Shown here: positions 38,776 to 51,253 of the stretch, one piece after another
How the letters are laid out: each line of letters begins with the position of its first letter
How positions within the stretch are numbered: position 1 is the first letter of the stretch
NCBI GenBank assembly: GCA_000611775.1
Contig: KK106984.1
Location: 836,364-900,363 of the forward strand
Length of the DNA stretch: 64,000 nucleotides
Direction of reading: 5' to 3'
DNA from: Umbilicaria muhlenbergii
Lineage: Eukaryota; Ascomycota; Lecanoromycetes; Umbilicariales; Umbilicariaceae
Notes under the pieces: model-generated
Seen by the model: the letters and a program-made list of their open reading frames with translations, nothing else
Databases searched by the model: none
What the model was told of the DNA's origin: nothing
Program-made: the position numbers and the translations under genes

Positions 38776-39907
38776 TCAAAACCACGACCGTCGGCGCTCC
38801 TGCTTTTCTCTGACCAACAGAAATTCCTTTCCTTTCTTGACGATCTTGGGACCAGCCTCCAGCCGCTTTGGCTGCTTTCTCTTCCTGCTTTCTTCGAACA
38901 GTGTTTCCAAGAACTCGGGGGTTATCACTTTCTGGATGACGATGTAGTTGGAATCGAGCTGTCTCGTTTTGTTAGCCATTGTTTCCAATCTTTCATGCAA
39001 AGACAATGCATCCACTTACATCATGCCACTCCCAGGGCAAGTGATACATGTCCAAAACATCTGGGAGCATGTTATCACGATGGACCTTGTAGTACGTCGG
39101 CCGCTTCTTGCTGATGGCTATGATTGTCGAATGATCCCCGTGCTTGCCTTGGTCCAAGATATCTTCTATAGTCTCTTCGGACCAACCTGCTGCACCGAAC
39201 TTCTTCTTAACCTGCTCCCTGAACGCCTCCTCCGCTGCTTTCTTCTCTCGCTTCTCCTTCTCTTCCTTCTCTCTCTGCTTGAGTCTATCTTCTTCAATGG
39301 CTCTCTTTTTCAACTCCTTCTCCTCCTTCTCCTTCGCCGCCTTCGCAGCTTCCTCTTTGGCCCTTTTTAGAATCATCTGTTCCTCGAGCCTCTTCTTTGT
39401 TTCCGCTTCCTGTTCCTGTTTCTCCAAAAGCTCCAGCTTTTTCAGCCTCTGCTCTATCTCGAAGTCCCGATAATAGGGCGACGGATCCCTCGATCCATGG
39501 GTCTTGGCCGGAGCCCTCGATCGTGACCGACTGTGCTCGTGGCGGGCCCTTGATCTTGACCGACTGTGCTCGTGGCGAGCGGGACTATGTGCACGCTCAT
39601 CCCAATCATCATCGTAATCCCAATCTGGATCATGAACGCTCCGGGGTCGTCCCAACACATGGTCCTCGGTTTGCGTGTTGTGGATAGTAACCTGCACTGG
39701 TACCCTTTGACCCGCAGCAGAGACAGAGCGATGCCGGCCGGAACCGAAGGCAGGGGCTGGCGCAAGAAATCCTGAAGAGCCAGCATGGTACATTGGCGGA
39801 CGGCGAAGGTGTTCGCTGGTGTGTCGATGGCCAAAGGCCGGGCGGGCAGATTCTACTAGGACACGCCGCCCGTAATCATCGATAATGTACTCGTATGCGT
39901 GGTCCAT
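38776..39907 (-). CDS. Fungal coiled-coil protein of unknown function
   Basis: Two exons, 39907-39020 and 38958-38776; 356 residues. The N-terminus reads MDHAYEYIIDDYGRRVLVES. A middle part contains two near-identical RHEHSRSRSRA repeats, an SR-like feature. About 100 residues of strongly charged coiled coil follow (LLEKQEQEAETKKRLEEQ, AAKAAKEKEEKELKKRAIEE). The C-terminal block is folded in appearance: GAAGWSEETIEDILDQGKHG, then RPTYYKVHRDNMLPDVLDMY and LPWEWHDLDSNYIVIQKVIT. Joining at the intron gives WHD|LDSNY, which keeps that block continuous. I have seen this pattern annotated only as hypothetical in ascomycetes, so no function is proposed. Confidence 0.75.
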
Positions 39908-41018
39908 TTTAGATTTGGCCGAGCGGAGAGAGCTTCGTGATTAACGACCGCGGATACGGTTCCAGTCAGTGAGATCTACTGCTCTGGATAGCGATAAGAG
40001 GAAAGTCAGTGTGGCTGAAGGAAGTAGAGATGATCACATGGGAGAGAAGGAAGGGGCGTGGAAGGAATGGGAAAGAGTCATAATAAGTATGGTCACGTCA
40101 ATTCACTGTATGCGTTGTGGGCAGTACGCATGTTCCAGGCGGGGCCGAAGGAACCGCGCTGAGGGATTCGGAGGGTTGGGGGCCGTTATTGTCTCTATTA
40201 CGTGGGAATCGCGAAATTGCTTTGGAAATGGCTCGGACGCTCATACTTTGGCCCTATCATGCACGTTGTAATGAGATAGGGCAGCTGATCTTCCAGCTTT
40301 TGGTGTACTCCGAGTATGTTCTCTCTAGTCGGCATTGATCATTGGTGAAATGCGGCGTTCTAAAAACAGCGGCGTCATGCATGTCGAATCCCATTGGCTG
40401 ACCGAAAGCGAGTTGCATTTCAGCTGCCAACAGCCCCAGAGTACGAGTACCTGTACCTTTTTGATCGGTCCCGACAGCGGAGAGATCTCCTTGATCGCGA
40501 GACCGCAAGGCTGCCAGCATTACTTTGGTTATGATCATTTCCTAATGTTCGGTGCCAGTGCCAATGTGGACCCGGCTTCATAGAGTGTGGGAGGCCCGAC
40601 TCTCGAGGGATGAAGGTAGGACACTAAGGTCTGGCTTCTGCAGACTGGTCTTGTGGTTCGCCGTATCTGGTGAACGCAAGTGACAACGCTTGGCAGCTGA
40701 AAGCGCGGTGGAACGTGAAACACCAACAAGTCTGCTCACTCTGTGCATGTCCACCGAAATGGCAACCACAACGTGAAAATAACTACATTTTTGGTGCGAC
40801 GCCATTCGTCCTTCAAATCAAAGCTGTGGGTTTGTTTCTTCAGCCCCCGGACCCCATGTGGCGAACACTCGCGCGCCTAGGCCGCCTACGATAGGCAACC
40901 GTACAGGGCGGGGCTGATGTCTTGCAGTTCGACGGAGGCCATGAGCTGTGTCATGATCATCTCGATCTATCATACCCACAGATCTGTAGGTGGAGGCAGG
41001 GCGGATCTATGTGGGCTT
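39908..41018. other. Intergenic region upstream of the coiled-coil gene
   Basis: About 1.1 kb between a gene start and the prefoldin 3' end. Short open frames on both strands lack similarity to anything I recognise. Nothing else seen. Confidence 0.45.
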
Positions 41019-41497
41019 TCATGCCATCCCTCCAGACTTGAAAATCTGTTCGATATGGTCTTTGCTATTCTTGTGCGTCGTCTCTAGATAGTGCAGCTTC
41101 TTGTTGAGGTTGGAGATATCAGACTTCAGCTCGGTGGTCTCGGAAGAGAGGCGCTTCTCTACATCGGCCATAGGGCTAAAGACGAACCTATGAGAAGACG
41201 CATTAGAGGCATTGGTGATAACAAAACGTATGGGTCGATACTCACATCTTCCCTATCCCTTCATAGAGTTTGGTGTCTTTGGGTAGCGACTTCACTTCGC
41301 TGGTCGTGAGTTCTAACAGGCGTACATCGCGCTGTTTCGCTGAGACTGCGGTCTTGACGACATTGATCTCCCGCTGCGCAAGAATTGCCTGGGACTCGAT
41401 CTCTTGCACTAGCTACCATCTCGTCAATGAGGTTCAGAATACGATTGATGGTCAGTGCCGCTAGTACTTTTCGAAGGGCTTCATTTGGTACCGACAT
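41019..41497 (-). CDS. pfd1: Prefoldin subunit 1
   Basis: Three exons: 41497-41468, 41412-41246, 41187-41019; 121 residues. Spliced it reads MSVPNEALRKLVQEIESQAI, AKQRDVRLLELTTSEVKSLP, DTKLYEGIGKMFVFSPMADV and ETTELKSDISNLNKKLHYLE: two helices joined by the short beta hairpin of a beta-class prefoldin. The prefoldin hexamer captures nascent actin and tubulin and hands them to CCT. Exon 1 encodes ten residues; the acceptor at 41413 was preferred over two others nearby because it restores LVQEIE in frame. Ends SGGMA. Only with all three exons does the protein become recognisable. Confidence 0.92.
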
Positions 41498-41992
41498 ATT
41501 GTCCAGCTACATGGAGCCACTCAGGGCACCTTAGGTGGATCCGATGTTAACCGACGCCAACAAGCTGCGGAAATGCGGCGAACACGTAATGCTGAATGAC
41601 CGAGTCCTCTGTTTCTTCTGTGTTGAGATGTGAGTCCAACAACAGCAGGTGTACGAAAGCCTCGAAAGCCTCGCGAGCCTCCTCGCTTTTCAGCCCTACG
41701 CGACTGACCTCCCTCGCTCCAAGCCGGCTTGGCACTTCATCCCAGAGCGCGTCACTGCGTCAAAGCTTTAAAGTTTCTTGCGGCATGTGAAAGTTGTTTT
41801 ATAGGAAATAATAGGAAATAAGGGACGAGTACGAATAGGTCCAAGGCCGCAGGTTCTCACCCCTTCTTCGGTCACCGGCCACGTCGGATGCTACAACAAC
41901 ACCATTCCGTTATGCATCTCTACCTCTAGATCCTTCCTCATCCACCCGGACTCCTTGATTTCCTCCGGCGCACATACGAAGGAGTAGCAGAG
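41498..41992. promoter_or_regulatory. Divergent promoter of prefoldin 1 and alkaline ceramidase
   Basis: About 495 bp between two divergent start codons. Contains a duplicated AATAGGAAATA-like sequence (41803-41820). A 62-codon minus-strand frame (41735-41547) lies in the prefoldin leader and is not supported as a gene. Confidence 0.4.
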
Positions 41993-43175
41993 ATGCCCTC
42001 CTGGTTGCCCTCGATCAATTATCCCCCGTCCAGGGAAGGTTACTGGCATCCAGTCACGTCGACATTGAACTGGTGTGAAGAAGTAAGTTGGACTCGCAAC
42101 TGCTACTTCATACTGATGCCGCTCCTGCTAAGCATCGCTCGGCATCTAGGACTACTATGCTACATACTATTCCGCTGAAATTGTCAATACCCTCACAAAT
42201 CTCCTGTTCATGTACCTAGCCATCAAAGGGATCCGCAACTGTAGAAAAGAGGGCCATGATACCATATTCTTCGTTACCTTCGTTGGCTACCTTCTGGTGG
42301 GCACGGGGAGCTTCTTCTTCCACACCACTCTCAAATGTACGTGGGAGAACCAAAGAGACGCAATGAGATTATCCGCGGTAGATGAGATCTGATATGTGTC
42401 GTGTAGACCCATGGCAGCTTGTGGACGAACTATCAATGATCTATACGACCTGCCTCATGTGCTATGCCACCTTCTCCTATTCAAAGTCCCGTCAATTCTC
42501 GCAAATACTGGCCCTCAGCCTGGTCTCACTAGCCATCTTCATCACGCTGTACTACCACTACCTGCAAGATCCCCTATTTCACCAAAACGCTTATGCTCTC
42601 CTCACGGTCGTCGTGCTCTTCCGCAGCATGTATATCATGGAATACAGCCTCCGACCGTCATTGACGAAACATGAAGAGATGTTCAAACACCAAAGAAAAC
42701 GATCCATGACGGGGGACGAGAAGGAGCTCTCAAAGTCTGAAGACCTGAGAGATGCCAAGATCCTCAGAACCATGTGGACGATGGTAGCCTATGGGCTGAC
42801 AATCTTCCTCGGGGGTTTTGCCATCTGGAATCTGGACAACCAACTCTGCTCGACGTTGCGAGTTTGGAGAAGGCAGATTGGTCTGCCATGGGGCATACTG
42901 CTGGAAGGGCATGGATGGTGGTATGTCAATCCTTGGCCTGGTCCTCGTCACAAACATCGATCAGACTAACCATGTTTACGTGTAGGCATCTCATGACCGG
43001 CGTAGGTGCATACTTCTACATTATCTGGGGGATTTGGCTTCGGCACTGTCTGAATGGACGTCAAGATGAGTACACCTTGAAATGGCCTCGAGTCTTCTCT
43101 CTTCCGGAAGTGGTACGATCAGGACACCATGTCAACGGCGGTACCCAGAACGGTGCGATGAGAAAGAATCAGTAG
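41993..43175 (+). CDS. ydc1: Alkaline ceramidase (Ydc1/Ypc1 family)
   Basis: Four exons: 41993-42082, 42150-42336, 42407-42920, 42986-43175; 326 residues. Hydrolyses (phyto/dihydro)ceramide to a long-chain base and fatty acid in the ER or Golgi membrane. The family core is restored only by splicing: WCEE|DYYATYYSAEIVNTL, GSFFFHTTLKY|PWQLVDEL, and LLEGHGWW|HLMTGVGAYF. The His of FFFHTTL, the Asp of LVDEL and the two His of HGWWH are the zinc/active-site residues known for the family. About seven membrane helices can be traced (TIFFVTFVGYLLVGTGSFFF, FSQILALSLVSLAIFITLYY). All introns are 65-71 nt. The substrate preference among ceramide types cannot be told. Convergent with the hydrolase gene. 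Confidence 0.94.
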
Positions 43176-43919
43176 GCGCATAAAGTCTCCTCTGTATATG
43201 CCTTGTTGCATAGAGCGCGAGTCAGTAGCGCTCTTTATATAGACCGTAATTAGAATAGGTTCGCCGCTGAGGAGATAGTGGGGATACCAACTCTGCAACT
43301 TTAGGACCATAAATATTTCAGCAATCTTCCACTGCTTGCAAGCGAGATTTGCTTTATTGGTCATACACTGTAGGGTAACATCTAGGGCTACCTATTTGTA
43401 TTGCTGTCGTATCTGAGTTCTGCTAGGTCCTTCTACCTGTCCCGTCTAATCGCTGTTATTTACCAAAAACAAAAGACAAATATTCTCTAAAGAGAAACTC
43501 ATCCACTTTTTCCGCACTGCATATAATCGCCCATTGTAACCTTGAGATATAGAGAGTTAGCCACATCCCTTTGTTCATCGACTAAGTTTTCGAAACGACG
43601 AGTTTGGAGTTGTCTCCACCATGATCACAATGGCTCAACAAGTTGTCGTCTTCGTAGTAGCCAGACTAGCTCTTTTTCAACTTCGTGCTGTCCAATTGAA
43701 CATTGGCCTTGAGGTCTGTTTATCGCTGCTGCTGTCGCTGCTGCCGATCAATACCAGGAAATTATGCGCTAATATGAGCACACACGGCGCAGAACGAGAA
43801 ATAATACTGCACCGGCGGCCCCAAGCACTGATGCCAAAGTCTTTACCCCAGGGCAGCGGAACACGTGTCAGCCATGTGGTGATACCATCGGGGTATATGG
43901 AGACACCAGCGGCTTCCGT
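43176..43919. other. Convergent 3' region between ceramidase and hydrolase
   Basis: About 745 bp, AT-richer around 43200-43600. A plus-strand open frame starting at 43621 runs into the antisense of the hydrolase and is rejected. No other element. Confidence 0.45.
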
Positions 43920-45386
43920 TCATAATTTATTTGACGCCTCTAGATTCGAGCGCCCAGGCTTCGCACCGATCCTCTTCATCCACTCCTCATCAATCTTGAA
44001 CTTCTCCTGCTTCTTCTTCTTACTCCATCCCCTATCGAAATCCTCTTCTTCTTTCCTCCATCTTTGCATTTCTTGGTCAAACCACACGGCAGCGGCCTCG
44101 GCGCATGCTCCAACGGCTTCCATAGCTACCAAGTGACCGATCCCTTCAAGGACAACCTCCTTTACCCGGCCCTCTTGGACGCCACCACTGCCACCCACCC
44201 CGGCGCCGGTACGCTCCATCTTCATCTTTCGCCACTCAGGGGTTGACAGGTTTGACTCACCGCCGAAGACATACAACACGCTTGGTCGGAGGAAAGGAAG
44301 ATTGCGAAAAGTGGTGGGTGGTTCTGGCCTGTAGAAGGGATACGCGGATGGATCTGCTGGGTCCAAATCTGCATGTGTTAGTCGATTAAAGATTTGCTTC
44401 CCAGTTGCGTCTTGGCCCCCGTAATTGGGTCTTGCGAAGGTGAACACTTCTTGATGCTTTGGTGTGGTGAGCGTCACCGCCGTCTTCCCGTCCTGTGATG
44501 TAGAGACGTTCGGATAGATCGCTGTAGGCAGATCTCGGAGGCCGAATTCGATCCACTTTTTCAACACTCGATCGTCCCACGTTTGGTAGAACTTGTTTTT
44601 CCCGAACGACACTGCGGCAACATCGCGTGACGGCCATAGATCTCTGCGAGAGGTCGAGAAGAATGCAGGTGGGGGCCCAGCTGCCTTTGGATGTCCAGCG
44701 GAGGCTGCTTGGATGACCGGGTCCAGAAGGACCAACGCCGAGAGCAGGCGCGGGTGGATTAGCGATAGATTGACCCTAAGCGCAGTAAGCATCCATCGAA
44801 CCGGTTAGAATGCAGCGCATCGATGCCCACAAATTATTTCCCCCCATACTGTGGCCGATGCCAACCAATGGGCGAGGCATCTGATTACGAAAGTGATTGA
44901 TCATATGAAGCAGGTCTCTGGGATGGTCGAACCATGAGGCTAAGTAGAATTTATATATAAGCACCCAACCTAGGGATTCGTATCGCCTGAAGTGCCTCAC
45001 GGTCATTGCCCAGCTTGTCTTCATTCAGAACCGAGCTCTTCCCCTGGTGGGCGACGTCGGCAATCCAAATGCCTCTAATGCGAAAGCTCAACCTATTTGA
45101 CTGCTGAAGGAGATCGTCCCAAAGAGGCTCATACAACTCCTGTACGGGTCAGTTGCCACACGAAGCTCTTGAGGCCAGCGGCGGGACCGACCTTGGGGAA
45201 GCCATTTGCGTGCGCTGCAATGAGCGTAACATCTCCAGCCGCAGGGTTCAGATTGTTCAATGGTATATACTGCTTGATGTGCAAGCTCAACGGCTCTTCT
45301 TGATTGTCTGCTGTCGCGGCCGGATACTCTCGGATGTGTTGGCCTTGGATAACGTGTTCATGGGTACGGAAGAGGGTAGATGACAT
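43920..45386 (-). CDS. Alpha/beta hydrolase, AKT2/Lpx1-like, possible peroxisomal
   Basis: Four exons: 45386-45192, 45139-45001, 44939-44831, 44775-43920; 432 residues. The hydrolase core is restored by splicing: VTLIAAHANGFPK|ELYEPLWD (oxyanion region), WFDHPRDLLHMINHFRNQMP, the nucleophile elbow GIGHSMGGNN and VNLSLIHPRLLSALVLLDPV. The catalytic His is probably in EGIGHLVAME. The protein ends NLEASNKL; the last three residues NKL resemble a non-canonical PTS1 peroxisomal signal. The nearest families I know are the Alternaria toxin-pathway hydrolases AKT2/AFT2 and yeast peroxisomal Lpx1, which share this elbow and PTS1. There are no other secondary-metabolite genes nearby, so a housekeeping or lipid role is more likely than toxin synthesis. 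Substrate unknown. Confidence 0.88.
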
Positions 45387-46080
45387 GATGAGGTATAAAG
45401 CAGGGCATCAATTATAGAACATCGCAAACTAAGGGTAAGGGACAAAGATAGAGAGCTATCTGTACAAATAAGAGTACAGCTTATATACGACGAGTTGGCG
45501 GGCTGCCAGAACCGCTGACCTTCGTAATCGTGAATATCGAGATGGTTGCGAGAGAATCTTCCAACCTTTCAACCGCGGCAAGTCCATCGGCCTTGGCACG
45601 ACCCCTCCACCTTCGCACTTGGACTCGGAGTTGAATAAGAACCCAAATTTGAATACGACATCAAGCACATGAGCCAGCGCCTCAGGACGGACATCATCCA
45701 TCACCAAGGAGAATGAAGTGTGAGCTGTATGAGCAAACACTATCATCGATTCGCAGAGCCACAGGTAGGCAAGAGTGAGGTACACGTAGATGTACTCTGG
45801 AAACAGTGGAGACTTTTGCAGATGCAAACACTCAGGCAGAAGATGTGTCAGTGGTGTCCCACCATGCCACGTGACTCCCCTGCTAGCGTGTCAGTGTAAT
45901 GCGCGTGACGCGTCAAACGAGGACCTCACCAAAAACTGTTATCGATGATTGTCGGCAGCACCCACAACTTCATCCCTCCGTCACTTCACCTCATCTTCCA
46001 TCTCGACTTCCATCCAGCTAGCAACACCTTCGTCAATGATATGCTGCAGTTGCTGTGACCGCGCTTAATCAAAGCAGAAC
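45387..46080. other. Divergent intergenic region, hydrolase to rtt107
   Basis: About 690 bp. A 123-codon minus-strand frame (45827-45456) with one hydrophobic stretch (YIYVYLTLAYLWLCESMIV) lies here; it has no recognisable family and is not annotated as a gene. The rest is shared promoter. Confidence 0.4.
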
Positions 46081-48864
46081 ATGGCGACCAATGCTGCAAA
46101 CGTTCAGCCTGGCCCTTCCGCAAGCGATGCCCCCCTCTTCGCCCAGGTCGAGTTTTGTATAGTCCGGAGCCAAGGACTGAAGGCAGAAGTGGCGGATAAG
46201 GTCTACAGTGCAACTTGGCCTCTGGAATGATCGTGCTGATGTTGAGCAGCTCGCCAAATCTCTCGAGAACAATGGTGCCATCCAACGTTCACTGAAATCC
46301 AGCGACGAGAGAATTCGCTTGGATGAGGTTACCCATATCGTCTCAGTCACGTCCGACTTCCCGGATTATGATGCAGCTGTCAGCGCCTTGATACCCGTTG
46401 TGAAGCCGGATTGGGTGGAATCTTCCATCACGAAGCGAAGACTTGCCAATCCTCGTCAATATAGTCCGGATCCTAAGCTCTTCTTTTCAGGTCTGGTGGT
46501 CTGCTGCGCCGACCTTCCAAGTGGCGATAATGATGCCATCCTCGGAGGTGTCTTGGCCATGGGCGGCCTCCACTCCGGGGCTGTTACCCGGATGGTCACA
46601 CACATTGTGGCGTTGACAGTCGACAATGACAAATGCAAAACCGCGATCAGCAAAGGCCTCAAATGCAAAATCGTTCTGCCACATTGGTTTGTCTTCAGTA
46701 TTACAACTTGCATAGAATGACATTTTAACCTGCCGTGTAGGTTTGACGACTGTCTTAAGCTCGGGAAGCGTATCGATGAAGGTCCATACCTATTGCCTGA
46801 GCCTGAATTACTTCGCAAACGGCCCGAGGATCACATCCCTGAAGTCGGTCGACCAGACCTCCAGGGTGCTTCGTCCGCTCGCCCTACTCGGCTGCCCACA
46901 CCCGCTGGCTCGCCGAGCCCCAATCGGCGGGATCTTCAAGTGTTTCAGAATAAAAAGGTAATGCTTTCAGCTGACCTCGAGATTGGAAGTCATCTTCGGG
47001 GGACACTCGAAGATCTGATTACGGGTAGTGGGGGCAGCGTCACCGGAAGTGTCTACAAAGCCGACATCTTTATCTGTCAGTATCGAGAAAACAAGGACTT
47101 CCGTATAGCATCACGGGCAGGAAAGGATGTGGGTAATTTGTCATGGCTATATCATCTGATCACCCACAACACTTGGACGTCGCCTCTGCGACGCTTGCTT
47201 CATTACCCTATTGCACGCCAAGGCCTGCCAGGTTTCAAAGATTTTCGCATAAGTCTATCGAACTATAATGGCGAAGCTCGCGTGTATCTGGAGAACCTTG
47301 CAAGAGCGGCCGGGGGTGAGTTCACTAAGACGATGAAGCAAGATAACACCCATCTCATTACAGCACATCTTGTCAGCGAGAAGTGTGATGCTGCGAAAGA
47401 ATGGAATATCAATTTGGTCAACCACCTGTGGCTTGAAGAGAGCTATGCGAAGTGGCAGATTCAGACCCTGGCAAATCCGCGCTATACACACTTCCCCCCC
47501 CGAACGAACCTTGGTGAAGTTGTGGGACAGACACCGATAGATAAGCAAGCAGTTGAGCGCTTTTTCTTCCCCAAAGGTTCAGATATAGACCCTGCAGCAG
47601 AAGACGGTCACCTGCCCAAGCCGATGCCGCAGAAGGATCAGACCATTGTAGCAGCGAAAGTTTCCAATAGCAGTGCAGTGCAGCTATCGAGCTCGGCCAG
47701 AGGTCCTGAACCCGACCACGCCATTCGCTCTGACGGCCCTACACCGAAAGCAACCAAAGAGATTCGACGCCACAGCGAAGGTGCTCATTTGAGGACACCG
47801 GCCGCTTCTCGTTTCGCTGGAGAGGGAAAAGAGAACGAGACACCGTCAACAACAGGAAGTCGAGGGGCGAAAGACCGTGCAGTTGCTAAATTGCACGATT
47901 TGGCGCCTGATATCGCCCTCTATGAAAAGGAAAGAAAACGGGTGGGCGGAGTGATGTACGGTGGTCGAAGGACAAGTGAAGAAAAGGGACCGGAGGCAAA
48001 TCGGAAGCGATCAATATCCATAGATAATGATAGAAGCGTAGAAGTCTCCGAGCAAGCGAGGGAATCTAAAAGGATGAAGAAGGCAAAAGGCCCACCATCA
48101 ATGCGCCTCATGTTGTCAGGATACAAGCGGTGGGTAGCGCAGCCGCGGCGAGAGCATGACGAGCGAGTAAGTTGTGTGTTTATTGTCTGTTAGAATGATA
48201 TACTAAAAGGTAGTAGGGACGACTTAGAGATCTGGGAATCATGATCACTCAAGATCCTGCCAGTTGCACGCATCTAGCGGCTCCCAACCTCGTCCGTACA
48301 CAGAAGTTCGTCACTGCCATTGCCTTTGCACCGGCAGTTTTATCAGCAGATTATGTGGAACAGTGTCTGGCAAGGAACGAGAAGTTACCACCGGAGGACT
48401 TTCCTTTAAGAGACACTGAGGGCGAGAAGCGACTCGGCTTCAAGTTGAGTGATGCGATCAAGAGGGCCAAAGCAAACAAACACCAGTTGCTCCAAGACTT
48501 TGCGATTTATTGTACGGAGAACATTCGCGGTGGTTTCGAGACGTACAAATCCATTGTCGAGGTCAACGGAGGCAAATGCATGCTTTACCGCGCTCGTGCT
48601 GGTTCTATCACTTCGGCGCGGGGTGGTGGTCTGGATGGTACCTCCGAGGGTACCGCCGGACCAGGGAAAGAAGGATATGTGTACCTAATGAGCGGCACAA
48701 CCTCAGATGAGGCAAGGCTGTGGCCCAAGTTCCGGCAAGTGGTGCAAGGGATTGGCAAGGTTCCTCGCATTGTTAGGACCGACTGGATCCTGGATTTGGC
48801 TTTATCTCAACAATCCCATTGGCAGGCTGATTGGGAGTTGACGGAGAAAGACGTCGGCAGCTGA
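46081..48864 (+). CDS. rtt107: Multi-BRCT genome-stability protein Rtt107 / Brc1
   Basis: Four exons: 46081-46200, 46247-46686, 46741-48166, 48217-48864; 877 residues. BRCT domains are visible as LFAQVEFCIVRSQGLKAEVA, VTHIVSVTSDFPDYDAAVSA with the Trp of VKPDWVESS, LFFSGLVVCCADLPSGDNDA with VLPHWFDDCLK, MLSADLEIGSHLRGTLEDLI, and FRISLSNYNGEARVYLENLA with VNHLWLEESYAKW. After a charged linker with KRSISIDNDRSVEV, a C-terminal pair follows (CTHLAAPNLVRTQKFVTAIA; TDWILDLALSQQSHW). Rtt107/Brc1 binds gamma-H2A and the Slx4/Smc5-6 machinery at damaged forks; role by homology. Intron 2 has the weak donor GTTTGT, and its start repeats the start of the next exon. Confidence 0.92.
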
Positions 48865-49078
48865 GAGTGGATACCATGGCCAAGTGGCATAGTCAACAAC
48901 CGGAATCGATATTGGGTAGCCGTGAGTCAGGGCGTTGTTGGGCATCGGGGTTCAAAGCATGGAACAGCCCCACGGTAATGGCTTTCTCACTCCTGAGAAT
49001 CGCCCACCACTACGTAGTCCAGTTCATTCCATCTGAAGATTCCTTGCGCTTCTGCAGGAATATCATAAAGAAGTGATC

Positions 49079-49764
49079 TTAGAAGAACTTCACACCTTGC
49101 TGATCTTCACTGCCAAAGACCTGCGCTTTGCCTCGCTTTACTAATACGTTGAGCGACTTCTGCAAGATAGCAGGTTCCATGCCGTGGAATTCTGTTTCGA
49201 CATTAGCCCTGTTCCCTATCTTGACTCAGTCCTAGAGAGGAGCTCACCAGCTGATAAAGTCGTGTCCCCTTCTGTAAGCTCATATAGCGTGAGCACAGTA
49301 TTTTTCTGCCCCGTCTCTTCAACCTGAAACCCAGTCAGCTCCGTTCGTCTTCCTACCCCTAATGTAAGTAGAGCACCTACCCAATCGCTCAATACCTCTG
49401 CCCATTCTTCTGGTCTCCGCCAATATATCCACGCAATACTCTTCTCGCCTTCTCTCCCAATCCACTCCGCCCTCTCAGACCCCTCTGCTCTTGTCATCCA
49501 ATCTATGATCTCCCTTGCATCGTGCAAACTGAGCCGTTTTCGCAGCTCGGAGTTGTGAAACAAATGGGTGTCAAGGGCGTCAATTATGGAGAGTCTCCAT
49601 ATGCGGTGATGACGGCAGTAAGATAGAATGAGGGAGGACCATTTGTCGAATTGCGCATTCCGGGTCGCGGTATTGGGCTGGAGTGTGAAGAAAGGGGGAA
49701 AGGAGTAGGAGCGAGGGTATTTAAAATCCGGTGGATGAGAATCTTTAGTGGCCTTCTTCCACAT
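49079..49764 (-). CDS. vps25: ESCRT-II subunit Vps25
   Basis: Three exons: 49764-49381, 49323-49248, 49191-49079; 190 residues. Vps25 forms two arms of the Y-shaped ESCRT-II complex and recruits Vps20 to sort ubiquitylated cargo into multivesicular bodies. The PPxF signature that binds Vps22/Vps36 is present in YPRSYSFPPFFTLQPN. Two winged helices follow (WSSLILSYCRHHRIWRLS and WAEVLSDWVEETGQKNTVLT), and exon 3 completes the second (EFHGMEPAILQKSLNVLVKR) to the C-terminus QGVKFF. Intron 1 (57 nt) is in frame and free of stops, so an unspliced reading gives a 19-residue insertion. The start at 49764 (MWKKATKD) is uncertain because the frame stays open upstream. Convergent with rtt107; divergent from trm8. 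Confidence 0.92.
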
Positions 49765-50040
49765 TGCTCTTCTGCCGTCAAAATTGCCAAAACAAGATAT
49801 CAAAGCTCCGAGCATCTCTATTGGCGTGAACCGTAGGTACCTTACCTTAGTCAGGCAGGTCTGCAGTGCCCAGCCCTGCGCTATCGATAAGATTTTAAAA
49901 GCGAGCTCCAAGCTCCATCTGCGAAGGGTACTCGAGTACCTGCATCGAAGTTCCATGAAGCCTCAAACCTGATTTGGAGGTCGAAAGGACTAAGACTATC
50001 TATTTATCATCAACAAAGCGCTGCTTGTTGCGTCTCAGAC

Positions 50041-51021
<981 letters not shown>

Positions 51022-51253
51022 TTTTGTGTTTAGTTACAGGGAAAAAGTAGAAAGGTGGTATTTTCATGTACGATGACGGGCTTAAGTCACAAATGTTCAG
51101 GTAAGGAACAGGGACAGGGACAAGGAGTAACTCGTAGTCTAATAACCGAAATATCCATCTTTGGTATGATGCTACCCCTCGTGCCCTCAACGAGCTTGCA
51201 AACTGCTCCGAAACAGTCATGCGGCGTCGGCGTCTATTCGATCCTTCAGGACT

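Noticed and set aside
43621-44136. 171-codon plus-strand frame with a hydrophobic start
   Set aside because: The second half is antisense to the hydrolase C-terminus; no family similarity in the first half.
43920-45386. Secondary-metabolite (toxin) gene cluster around the AKT2-like hydrolase
   Set aside because: Neighbours are ceramidase, Rtt107, Vps25 and Trm8; no polyketide synthase, NRPS, P450 or cluster regulator is present.
45456-45827. 123-codon minus-strand frame with one hydrophobic stretch
   Set aside because: No recognised family and no support from splice sites or neighbouring structure; kept only as a remark on the intergenic region.
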